Of a DNA stretch of 64,000 nucleotides, positions 7,723 to 15,172 are shown in pieces. This DNA comes from Fibrobacter succinogenes (lineage in GTDB: Bacteria > Fibrobacterota > Fibrobacteria > Fibrobacterales > Fibrobacteraceae). The stretch is from assembly GCA_902779055.1 (NCBI GenBank), contig CACZAD010000002.1:62001-126000 (forward strand), in the 5' to 3' direction. Both the position numbers and the translations under genes were made by a program. The notes beneath the pieces are model-generated. The model was not told the DNA's origin and searched no databases. It saw only the letters and a list, made by a program, of their open reading frames with translations. The first letter of the stretch is position 1. The number at the start of each line of letters is the position of its first letter.

Positions 7723-10108
7723 TGAGTTTTTCTTCCACAAAGCATGGCGGAATTTTAATCCTTACGACTTGCAATATCGAAAGGCGGCCATCATACATAG
7801 CGTCATACTTGTCAAAGCGGACGTTTGTATGTCTTGGCTCGATTTCTTCAGAGTGTACCCCGTACTTCACTTTTTTATTGTATTCAATACATTCATAACG
7901 GACAACGCCGCCAGTCGCAAGGTCTTTCGAGAACGTAATCTCGTTACAAAGATCTTTCTTTACATCTGGTCCGACAATATCGACAGAATCTTTAGCATTT
8001 CGCCCATTCTCCTTACAGACCATGCGGTAATTCCTTGTAAAAGTAAGATGAATCCAGACATAGTCGATAATATCTTGAGCGGTTTCTTCATTGCCGACAT
8101 CCGTACGAACTTTCGGCGGCATCCATCCGTAATACAAAATGTCACGAAGTTCTTTATCAAAAGCCTTATTTTTACTCTTACGAGACGCTGTACTCGCGGA
8201 CGGTAAAAATACAGAACCATCATCCTTATACGACAATGAGGCAAGACCAGATAAATTAAAATCTTCCTTATAATAGCGATACAACAACCTTTTGAGTCGC
8301 CAACCCATAGAATTATTCATTGCTCGGACAATTCCTGTTTTAAAAGCACGCATTTCTAGACCATCTCTAAGAGATTTTCCACTCTTAAGGAAAACTGAAT
8401 CCACAAAAATTTCGACATTCAATTTCGGGAGAGATTTTTCATTTTCAAATTCATTGACAGTCCCGCTTATAGGAATATCGCGTTCCTTAAAAAAATTCTT
8501 GATTGCAGCAGGCTTTTTCCATCGCCCAACGCCCTGCAACGAAAGCATAGCGCCATCATAATCCGAAGTTAAAAAATCGAGTACGCGCTCCTTGAATGTT
8601 TCCTTTCGAAGTTTCGCATAATAAAGCAAATGATCCACTAGCTTGCCATCTCGGTACAAATTGATAGATAGATTGGGTTCACCAACCCCGACCATTTCCC
8701 TACGCCACGATTCGGCTTCAGGATATTCTTCATCAAAGGAAGAAAATTCAGCAAATTCCTCTATTTCGTCAGCGTGATTAGTTGCATAAACCAAGCCTTT
8801 TTCCCCATAAATATTCATGGAATCCGAAAAGGCCAAAGATTCCACCAAGCGATATGCTTTTCCAGGAATATACTTTGTATTCCGAGCAACATTTTTTAAC
8901 TTTTGCATTTCATAAGAGACAAGAGCGTAACCTCTAGAAGCCTTCAACATATTATTTGTGGTATCCACCTGCATACCGATAAAACCGGTATAAAGTTTCA
9001 ATGGAATTATCTCCTGAAAGTATTCCCATCGGATATCTATAAAAGTAATTCCCCTAGGAACTTGTTTAAAATCTAATTTTTTATTCCAATCATTGCGTTT
9101 GATATATTTTTCCGTATCAGAATACAAATCTTTTGTATAAGGAAACAATCTTGAAATCCAGCCACTAAAATCAGGAGCGCCACAATCTTCAGGTTCGTAA
9201 TACTTATAAATATTTTTCCAATGTTTTAGATTTATTTTGCCATCATAAATATTGATAAACTCATCTAAAATAGGATTAAGTCCATCCGCCCACCATTTCA
9301 TATCCAACTGTGAAGCTAGTCTGTTAAAGGAATCCTTGAGTAAAGTCCAGTCCTCTTTTGTACCATTCACTTTTATTTTCGGAATTCCACAAAGCGTTGT
9401 AACCCTATACGAATAATATTCCGATGCCACAGCCATCGTCATCGTACGAGAAATATTTGCATCCACAGGGCTTGTCGTCGAAAATTTCGTTCGCAACGGA
9501 ACGCCCGTTTCTAGAGGCAACTTCGCCTGCAATGAATCAAACAGTTCCGAGAGCGTACAGAACCATTCCTTGTGCGTAGATTCTAGATTCAACGAATTAT
9601 CCATAACCGAGACCACAGTATCAGTACCCGGAGCTACAAAGCGGTCCTTGAGGGCTTTGCGATTGTTCTTGACATGTAGACGGAAGCCGTCTAAAATCAT
9701 AAGCCAGATATCGTCTGGATTTATTTCCATAGCATAGTGCTTAGCATATGCAAGAGCAACAAGATCAATGAAGGTCGGTTTTTCAGAAGAACCTTTAACA
9801 AACGGATTCACAGAATCGGAATACGCATAAAAAATTTTTTGCCCGTTCGTCCCCTTTTTCTCCGCTTCGTTTGCAAAATATTCTACGAAGCCACCTCTTT
9901 TTACATGAACAATTTTTTCGTTGAACACGCTATCACGAACGGTCGTATCGATGACCATAGCATAAGCACTTGTGTCGCGAACAAAGCCTTTGAAATTCCC
10001 AGTCGGTTTCGAAGAAATTTCAATCACCGGCTCATCACGTTTCTGTTCGCAAGAGAGCAGAACGCATACGGCAAGGAAAAAGAAAAATAATTTGTAAAGG
10101 CTATGCAT
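7685..10108 (-). CDS. DUF4419 lipoprotein, long paralogue
   Basis: 807 residues, lipobox LLSC at about 19-20. Residues 30-410 are a DUF4419 domain nearly collinear with the downstream short copy (NPDDIWLMILDGFRLHV, TSPVDAN, GIPKIKVNGTKEDW). Residues about 420-807 are an extra region absent from the short copy, Lys/Glu-rich, with no motif I recognise; it includes a predicted ETAQDIIDYVW helix and several isolated cysteines. Base composition is more AT-rich than in the housekeeping genes. Likely outer-surface or periplasmic. No function is assigned. Confidence 0.8.
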   Translation of the reverse strand: MHSLYKLFFFFLAVCVLLSCEQKRDEPVIEISSKPTGNFKGFVRDTSAYAMVIDTTVRDSVFNEKIVHVKRGGFVEYFANEAEKKGTNGQKIFYAYSDSVNPFVKGSSEKPTFIDLVALAYAKHYAMEINPDDIWLMILDGFRLHVKNNRKALKDRFVAPGTDTVVSVMDNSLNLESTHKEWFCTLSELFDSLQAKLPLETGVPLRTKFSTTSPVDANISRTMTMAVASEYYSYRVTTLCGIPKIKVNGTKEDWTLLKDSFNRLASQLDMKWWADGLNPILDEFINIYDGKINLKHWKNIYKYYEPEDCGAPDFSGWISRLFPYTKDLYSDTEKYIKRNDWNKKLDFKQVPRGITFIDIRWEYFQEIIPLKLYTGFIGMQVDTTNNMLKASRGYALVSYEMQKLKNVARNTKYIPGKAYRLVESLAFSDSMNIYGEKGLVYATNHADEIEEFAEFSSFDEEYPEAESWRREMVGVGEPNLSINLYRDGKLVDHLLYYAKLRKETFKERVLDFLTSDYDGAMLSLQGVGRWKKPAAIKNFFKERDIPISGTVNEFENEKSLPKLNVEIFVDSVFLKSGKSLRDGLEMRAFKTGIVRAMNNSMGWRLKRLLYRYYKEDFNLSGLASLSYKDDGSVFLPSASTASRKSKNKAFDKELRDILYYGWMPPKVRTDVGNEETAQDIIDYVWIHLTFTRNYRMVCKENGRNAKDSVDIVGPDVKKDLCNEITFSKDLATGGVVRYECIEYNKKVKYGVHSEEIEPRHTNVRFDKYDAMYDGRLSILQVVRIKIPPCFVEEKLNEDEKYNEDFRF

Positions 10109-10174
10109 ACCAACAATATAAAAACATAGCCTTACTGAGATTTAATAAGGGAACGTAAATTAAAGTAGATACGA

Positions 10175-10222
10175 GAAGGCGATCCCGGCACAAGGCCGGG
10201 ATGACAAAAAAGCCGGGATGAT
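10175..10222. repeat. REP-like palindrome with partial second copy
   Basis: AGGCGATCCCGGCACAAGGC palindrome (CCCGGC...GCCGGG) followed by ATGACA, then a half copy GCCGGGATGAT. It sits downstream of the M41-like gene. Confidence 0.65.
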
Positions 10223-10237
10223 ATGGTCGAAACAGGA

Positions 10238-10729
10238 TTACTTACCGCTCATGATGGCGGCCAGGTCGGCACCACTCAAGTTCGTCTTTTCGCATAAGGC
10301 GGCGACGATTGCGGTGAGCGACTTTTGGCAAGCCATCATCAGGTTGTAAACTTGTTCAACAACATTTACTTCGGAAAGTTGGTAATAATAGCAAGAAGCC
10401 TGGAAGCTCTGGAAATCAGGATCGTTCCTGTAAAGTTCCATCGGGAGTTCTTTCATGACGGTGTCGAGGTCGCAGGCAAAATTTTTGCGGATCAAAAAGT
10501 CCGACATATGGCCCGCAATGGCAATGTGGGCGGCACCATCGAGAGAGTTCCCAGGCATACGCGTGGCACTCGGCTTTTCCTTAGACTTATTGATTCTGAC
10601 GTAATCAATCTGGCGTTTAAACAAGAATGCGATTAAAGCGTGGCCCGCCTCGTGGCGGCAAAGTTTTTCATATTCCTGTTCACCGAAAAATTCAATTAAG
10701 GTTTCGCGAGTTAATGTTTGTTCTGACAT
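10238..10729 (-). CDS. Stand-alone M41 (FtsH-type) peptidase-like domain
   Basis: 163 residues. HEAGH at 26-30 is the M41 zinc motif, in the context KLCRHEAGHALIAFLF. A later AGHMSDFLI segment lines up with the GGRAAEELIF helix of FtsH, and CDLDTVM resembles the NDLxxAT helix that supplies FtsH's third zinc ligand (Asp). No AAA+ ATPase domain and no membrane segment is present, whereas FtsH has both. The start overlaps the 3' end of the upstream hydrolase gene by 19 bp. Proteolysis is plausible from the motif but the substrate is unknown. Confidence 0.7.
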   Translation of the reverse strand: MSEQTLTRETLIEFFGEQEYEKLCRHEAGHALIAFLFKRQIDYVRINKSKEKPSATRMPGNSLDGAAHIAIAGHMSDFLIRKNFACDLDTVMKELPMELYRNDPDFQSFQASCYYYQLSEVNVVEQVYNLMMACQKSLTAIVAALCEKTNLSGADLAAIMSGK

Positions 10730-11319
10730 TTTTCAATCCACCTGTCTAAAAAATCCATCTGTTCGTCGGTATGGAACCAATGTTCACCGCCTTGCATAAT
10801 CGTGAGCGACGAGCCAACCTTTTGAGCAAAATCTCGCATCGTTTCGAGGTAGGTCAAATTGTCATTGGAGCCGTACAAAATATGCGTCGGGATATTCCAC
10901 TTGATGGGATTTTCTCGCACGTAGCAAAGGTATTTCCAAGAAAGCGTCTCGCCAAAGTTCGTCGCAATTTCACCTTTTTCGCGGAGTTCATCTTCGGAGA
11001 CGTTCGCCCACAGCATCATATTGCAAATGAGCTTTTCCAAGTTCACCATCGGCGAAATGAAGAGCGCCTGCTTGATGCGTTTTTCGCCCAAAGCGTTCAT
11101 CGAGAAGAACGCGCCAATGCTATTTGCAATAAGCACGACTTCGTCGTAGTTTGCGGCAACCGAGTCAAAATAAGTCGAGAATTCCTGTTTGGCCTCCCAC
11201 GGAGTTTCTGCCTTGTAATCAAAACCGATGACATCAAAATCCGGGAATAAGGGCTTGTAATGATCGGCCTCGTCGGCGTTTCCGCCTTTCCCGTGAATGT
11301 AAATAACGAGCTTTTTCAT
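10711..11319 (-). CDS. Small alpha/beta hydrolase
   Basis: 202 residues with the alpha/beta-hydrolase layout: oxyanion HG at 9-10 (YIHGKGG), nucleophile Ser67 in ANSIG (a relaxed G-x-S-x-G with Ala/Asn at the first positions), acid Asp153 in YGSNDN and base His180 in GGEHWF. It resembles small cytosolic RBBP9/YdeN-like or YqiA-type esterases. No signal peptide. It precedes and overlaps the M41-like gene, suggesting a shared operon. The native substrate is not predictable. Confidence 0.75.
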   Translation of the reverse strand: MKKLVIYIHGKGGNADEADHYKPLFPDFDVIGFDYKAETPWEAKQEFSTYFDSVAANYDEVVLIANSIGAFFSMNALGEKRIKQALFISPMVNLEKLICNMMLWANVSEDELREKGEIATNFGETLSWKYLCYVRENPIKWNIPTHILYGSNDNLTYLETMRDFAQKVGSSLTIMQGGEHWFHTDEQMDFLDRWIEKCQNKH

Positions 11320-11381
11320 TTTTTTCGCCTTTTTCGCCTAGAAAATACAAAAATCTACACCAATCGGCTAGAGATAGGGAT

Positions 11382-12245
11382 TCACTTTACCAAAGCAAGC
11401 AACTGTTCCTTGGTCACAAGGTTCAGTACCGAAAACGCCGTCATTTTACAGCCTAAATCCATAATCGAGGCCCCAACATGATATACAGTTTCGTCAACAA
11501 TGATAAATCTGTCGTGAACATCACGCATTGTCCGCAATACAACAGTCGGAAATTGCCGATTTATGCGGTCAACTTCATCGTTCATCGCACGCGTAATTCG
11601 AGCGGAATAAATGACGGCATTGACACCAGCAACTCGTTTTGCAACAAGCGAAAGCGATGTATCATTAGCAAACGGATCTATGATTATGATTTCTTTTTTC
11701 GCGGAGCGAACTAATTGCACTGCAAATTCATAACCGCTCCAACGAGCATTAGCTGGTATAACGCCCTCGCTAGGTGGAAGATTTGCTTTGACAAAGAAGT
11801 CCACCTGTTTTTCAAGGTTAACAACACGAGAATCCAAATTCTCGAGTTTATTTTCTTGAGAAATCAATCGTTGGTTAACACTATACCCCTTAAGCAAATG
11901 CTCTTTGAGAACTTGGTTCGCCCACCGACGGAATTGTGTACCTTGGATAGATTTTACTCGATACCCGACAGAAATGATGACATCGAGATTGTAGAAATTT
12001 GTAGGTTTGGTAGAAAAATCGGAATTTCCGATTTTTCTTACCGATTCATTTTTCAATATTTCACCCTCAGATAGGGCATTTAATATATGCTCGTTTATAG
12101 TTGAACGAGATTTCCCAAAAAGAAGAGCCATTTGATCAATCGTCAGCCATACTGTTTCGTTTTCAACTCGTACAGGCAACTGAATAGCACCTTCAGGCTG
12201 GTACATGATAATTTCACCATCTAATGATAAATTCTTCTTATTCAT
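11382..12245 (-). CDS. RhuM-like protein with C-terminal PLD-like domain
   Basis: 287 residues with a strong GGAGG four bases before ATG. Residues 15-125 match the RhuM virulence family: VWLTIDQMALLFGKSRSTI, NFYNLDVIISVGYRV and FRRWANQVLKEH. A short coiled coil (130-155) leads into a C-terminal domain with IIIIDPFAN and HDRFIIVD (244-251), a phospholipase-D-type HxRx4D motif, then YHVGASIMDLG. The RhuM part resembles phage/antirepressor DNA-binding domains; the PLD-like part could be a nuclease. A defence or selfish-element role is inferred, not shown. It is isolated, with a terminator just upstream. Confidence 0.75.
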   Translation of the reverse strand: MNKKNLSLDGEIIMYQPEGAIQLPVRVENETVWLTIDQMALLFGKSRSTINEHILNALSEGEILKNESVRKIGNSDFSTKPTNFYNLDVIISVGYRVKSIQGTQFRRWANQVLKEHLLKGYSVNQRLISQENKLENLDSRVVNLEKQVDFFVKANLPPSEGVIPANARWSGYEFAVQLVRSAKKEIIIIDPFANDTSLSLVAKRVAGVNAVIYSARITRAMNDEVDRINRQFPTVVLRTMRDVHDRFIIVDETVYHVGASIMDLGCKMTAFSVLNLVTKEQLLALVK

Positions 12246-12349
12246 AATACCTCCAGCCGACTACATACAAAAAAAGACGGCATAAAATCGTTCAAGAATT
12301 AAAACAGATTTTCAGAATGTCATATTATGACATTGCAGTTTATTTTTAT

Positions 12350-12387
12350 AAAAAAAAGCCGCCCCCGCGGTAAAGCAGGAAGCGGAT
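12350..12387 (-). terminator. Terminator after the radical SAM gene
   Basis: On the minus strand ATCCGC(TT)CCTGC-TTTAC-CGCGG-GGGCGG forms a nested stem followed by seven T. The arrangement is nearly the same as the terminator at 15038-15079, so the RiPP-like cassette is bracketed by related hairpins in the same orientation. Confidence 0.75.
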
Positions 12388-12412
12388 TTACTACATAACG
12401 CAACAAAGCTAT

Positions 12413-13873
12413 TTACTTGCTTGCGTATGCAGCTTTTGCAGCCATGTCTGATGTCATATATCTGAGATCTTGTATAAGATTCGGATCCTGACCTCCGGAC
12501 AGCGAAACGGCCTCTTGCATAACGCGCAAGCCTTCTTCAGCCTGCCCGAGTCGATACAAGGCCAAAGCACGACCACCCATAGCATAAGTATCCATGCTAT
12601 TGATGTTCAAGGCCTTCTCGTTTGCTTCAAGGCACGATTCATAGTTGCCGCACATGAATTCGCTGTAGCCAATCGCCCTGTAAACATCGGCGTTATTGGG
12701 TTCCAGTTCTTGCGCACGCTTCAAAGCAAAGGAGGCTTCTTGGTAATTGCCCTGAGGAATCAATGCTTCGGCCAGTTTGAGCAAAGCAGAAGCACTGTCG
12801 CACTTGCCATACTTTGTTTCCTTTTCCTTTAGAGAAAGGTTGTATGCGCAATATTCATTTTCCTCATAAATGCTACCCTTCATCGTAAGACGCGTATTCG
12901 GGCAGCCGCCAAGGCACTTGGAACCATAAATACACTTTTTGCAAGAGCCAGAAAGTTTATCCTTTGTCATCTGGCGACGCCACAAGAAAGCATTTTCATC
13001 TTCCCAAATTTCACGTAGCTTTCTTTCGCGGATATTCCCTTCGATGAATTCCTTGGAACGAATCGAAGTACAGCCCAGAATATCACCGTTATGCAAAATT
13101 CCAAAACCGCGAATGCCCGCATTGCAGCCATTCCACAAGGAATAACCATTTGTCTTGTAGGACATACGCCTTGTTTCGAGGTCCTTCATTGAATAGTATC
13201 CAATACAATCCGCAGGATAGATATCGATCCTACCCTCTTTTGCCGTATCGTAGCAAAAATCAATGATATCCCTGACCTGTCTCGGTTCAAGGAGCCAATC
13301 AGGGCGTTCCTTTAAATTGCCCATAGGCAAACCGAGTTGAACCTGCCACGTGTCAACACCCATACGGATAAGTTCTTCCTTCAATTGCGGAAGAATATCC
13401 ATATTCTGCTTCGTAATCGTCGTGACGGCACCGGTCTTTATTCCCAATTCCTTCATCGCGGCGAAGGCCTGCCTTGCATGTTCAAAGGCACCTTTTTTCC
13501 TGATCTTATCATGGATTTCGGGCGTTCCGTCAATGCTTATCGCAACCGTGGCAATCCCATTCTCTTTTAACTTTTTTGCCATTTTTGCGTCAAGGAGCCA
13601 ACCGTTCGTGATCATATTCACGATGACGCCATTGCCAGAAAGACGTTTCACCAGTTCAGGCGTATCCTGTCTCGTAAGAGGTTCGCCTCCAGACAAGGTA
13701 ATCCATTTCAGTCCAATTTCAGCAATCTGATCACACAAATCAAGAGCTTCCTCGGTACTCAACTGTCCCGGGAGAGCGCCTTCACAAGAAGAACCACAAT
13801 GCCCACAGCGAAAGTTGCAGCCCATCGTTACTTCCCAGACTGCAGTGATGGGCTGATACCCAATATTTGCCAT
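12413..13873 (-). CDS. Radical SAM/SPASM enzyme with C-terminal TPRs (peptide maturase candidate)
   Basis: 486 residues. The radical SAM cluster site is C19-x3-C23-x2-C26, with SGGEP (61-64 region) for SAM binding. A full SPASM domain follows: C250, C268 (after G-x4), then C311-x2-C314-x5-C320-x3-C324, and C342, sites for auxiliary 4Fe-4S clusters. Residues 360-460 form about three TPRs, unusual for this class. No PqqD/RRE-like leader-binding domain is seen at the N-terminus, so the TPRs may hold the substrate (inference). It is 69 bp downstream of the KYGYPC repeat gene, its likely substrate, and has its own ribosome site (AGAGG, six T, ATG). Confidence 0.85.
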   Translation of the reverse strand: MANIGYQPITAVWEVTMGCNFRCGHCGSSCEGALPGQLSTEEALDLCDQIAEIGLKWITLSGGEPLTRQDTPELVKRLSGNGVIVNMITNGWLLDAKMAKKLKENGIATVAISIDGTPEIHDKIRKKGAFEHARQAFAAMKELGIKTGAVTTITKQNMDILPQLKEELIRMGVDTWQVQLGLPMGNLKERPDWLLEPRQVRDIIDFCYDTAKEGRIDIYPADCIGYYSMKDLETRRMSYKTNGYSLWNGCNAGIRGFGILHNGDILGCTSIRSKEFIEGNIRERKLREIWEDENAFLWRRQMTKDKLSGSCKKCIYGSKCLGGCPNTRLTMKGSIYEENEYCAYNLSLKEKETKYGKCDSASALLKLAEALIPQGNYQEASFALKRAQELEPNNADVYRAIGYSEFMCGNYESCLEANEKALNINSMDTYAMGGRALALYRLGQAEEGLRVMQEAVSLSGGQDPNLIQDLRYMTSDMAAKAAYASK

Positions 13874-13885
13874 AAAAAACCTCTA

Positions 13886-13920
13886 AACAGCCTGCCAGCA
13901 TTCATGGCCAGCAGGCTGTT
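13886..13920 (-). promoter_or_regulatory. Intercistronic hairpin between precursor and maturase
   Basis: Perfect 10-bp stem AACAGCCTGC / GCAGGCTGTT with a 15-base loop, just after the precursor stop codon. On the minus strand it is followed by TAGAGG and six T, so the U-run overlaps the ribosome site of the next gene. It looks like a leaky terminator or 3' mRNA stabiliser that would make much more precursor than enzyme, as in many RiPP operons. Confidence 0.7.
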
Positions 13921-13942
13921 TTGATTATGTATTCTGATTTAT

Positions 13943-14887
13943 TTAACAGTCAGACTTCTGCGAATCGCACTTGAAGCCGTACATAAAAGCAGCGTCTTTT
14001 TTCGACGTAGCATCTTGAACGCCGCAAGGATAACCATACTTCATCAAAGCCTGATCATTAGTGCCACAGGGATAGCCGTACTTCAAGGCTGCATCCTGCA
14101 CACCGCACGGGTAACCATACTTCAAGGCTGCGTCATTTGTGCAGCTCTTGAAACCGTATGCCATGGCAGCTTCCCTATTCGATGCAGCATCCTGAACGCC
14201 GCAAGGATAGCCGTACTTCATCAAAGGCAGTTCGCTTGTACCGCAGGGATAGCCGTACTTCAAAGCAGCTTCTCGATTCAAAGATGCGTCATTTGCGCCA
14301 CAGGGGTAACCATACTTCAAAGCGACATCCTGAACGCCACAAGGATACCCATACTTCACTACAGGAACTTCGCTTGTGTTGCAGGGATAACCGTACTTCA
14401 TCAAGGGAGCGTCATTTACACCACAAGGATAGCCATACTTCATCAGGGGAACTTCACTTGTGCTGCAAGGATAACCGTACTTCACAACAGCTTCTTGCGA
14501 ACCGAGAACAAGGCCATAAGGCATAGCCGGGCTGCTGACAGCTCTGATTGTTGCGTCAGTGTTTTCGCTAAACTTTGCAAATTCTTCGGAATCGCTCGGA
14601 ATCACATTCAGAAGCACGGTGTGCGTCTTTTTCGTAGCGGACATATCCGTCAAGTTTACCAGCGTGAATTCAAGTTCGGACTTGTCTTCCGTTGCGGAAA
14701 CAGCACCAAACCAGAATTTCTGGATAACGGGCGCAACCCCTGCTGCGGTCGGAGTAGTTTCTGTACTCAGCAGAGCAATTCCCTGCGGGAGCTTGGTCAG
14801 AGTCCAACCATAATTTGTGGAACCAAACATTGATTGCAGTTCAATCGAGAAGGATTGACCCTGTAATACAACCATTTCTTTTGCCAT
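13943..14887 (-). CDS. Multi-core precursor-like protein with ten KYGYPC repeats
   Basis: 314 residues, no signal peptide; AGAGG six bases before ATG. Residues 1-100 contain no Cys and resemble a chagasin/I42 beta-sandwich (GQSFSIELQSMFG, NYGWTL, QKFWFGAV), although the protease-binding loops are poor matches. Residues 136-307 hold ten KYGYPC copies at 136, 150, 164, 178, 191, 210, 224, 256, 269 and 283, plus variants AYGFKSC (243), MYGFKC (302) and a degenerate PYG (123). Spacing is 13-14, or 19 where NREAA is inserted. All 13 cysteines are in the repeats, and each KYGYPC Cys is followed by Asp/Glu at +4. Most likely a RiPP precursor for the adjacent radical SAM enzyme; a structural repeat protein is the alternative. 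Confidence 0.75.
   Translation of the reverse strand: MAKEMVVLQGQSFSIELQSMFGSTNYGWTLTKLPQGIALLSTETTPTAAGVAPVIQKFWFGAVSATEDKSELEFTLVNLTDMSATKKTHTVLLNVIPSDSEEFAKFSENTDATIRAVSSPAMPYGLVLGSQEAVVKYGYPCSTSEVPLMKYGYPCGVNDAPLMKYGYPCNTSEVPVVKYGYPCGVQDVALKYGYPCGANDASLNREAALKYGYPCGTSELPLMKYGYPCGVQDAASNREAAMAYGFKSCTNDAALKYGYPCGVQDAALKYGYPCGTNDQALMKYGYPCGVQDATSKKDAAFMYGFKCDSQKSDC
13967..14482 (-). repeat. Tandem 13-14-codon repeats encoding KYGYPC units
   Basis: Twelve tandem units of 39-42 bases (57 where an insert occurs). Lys is always AAG, but the Tyr, Gly, Tyr, Pro and Cys codons vary (TAT/TAC, GGT/GGC/GGG, CCT/CCC/CCG, TGC/TGT) so that all ten copies of the hexapeptide have a different DNA sequence and the same protein sequence. 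Confidence 0.9.
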
Positions 14888-14988
14888 AAAATACCTCTTT
14901 TTGGTGAATTATTGGAAATTCATCATTTATGTTAAAAATTTATTCTATGGTTAGCTAATTGTAATAAAAATATAACATAACTTTGTAG

Positions 14989-15017
14989 AAAATACTTTGT
15001 TAAGCAAAACATGTAAA
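14989..15017 (-). promoter_or_regulatory. Candidate promoter of the KYGYPC cassette
   Basis: Minus-strand TTTACA (15017-15012) and TATTTT (14994-14989) separated by exactly 17 bases in an AT-rich stretch, giving a 5' leader of roughly 95 bases before the precursor ATG. It lies between the upstream terminator and the gene, so the cassette seems to have its own transcription start. Confidence 0.5.
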
Positions 15018-15037
15018 GTATTAATAACAAGCTATAT

Positions 15038-15079
15038 AAAAAAAATCCGCCCCTGCGTAAAGCAGAAAGCGGATTTTTC
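15038..15079 (-). terminator. Terminator after purL
   Basis: AAAAATCCGC / GCGGATTTTT outer stem with a nested CTGC-TTTAC-GCAG inner stem and a run of eight T on the minus strand. It insulates the KYGYPC cassette from purL and is homologous to the terminator at the other end of that cassette. Confidence 0.8.
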
Positions 15080-15087
15080 AAACGTGT

Positions 15088-15165
15088 AAGGCGATCCCGG
15101 CACAAGGCCGGGATGACAGCCAAGATGACTCAATGCACACCCGGCACAAGGCCGGGATGACACGC
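15088..15165. repeat. Two REP-like palindromes
   Basis: Two copies of CCCGGCACAAGGCCGGGATG ending in ACA, the first preceded by GGCGAT, about 45 bases apart, between purL and its terminator. Confidence 0.7.
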
Positions 15166-15172
15166 AAAGGGA

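Noticed and set aside
12246-12412. Extra small gene between the RhuM gene and the radical SAM gene
   Set aside because: Only a terminator and AT-rich sequence, no start with a ribosome site.
13943-14887. KYGYPC repeats as class IIa (YGNGV) bacteriocin
   Set aside because: Only a superficial YG similarity; no disulfide pattern, double-Gly leader or immunity gene.
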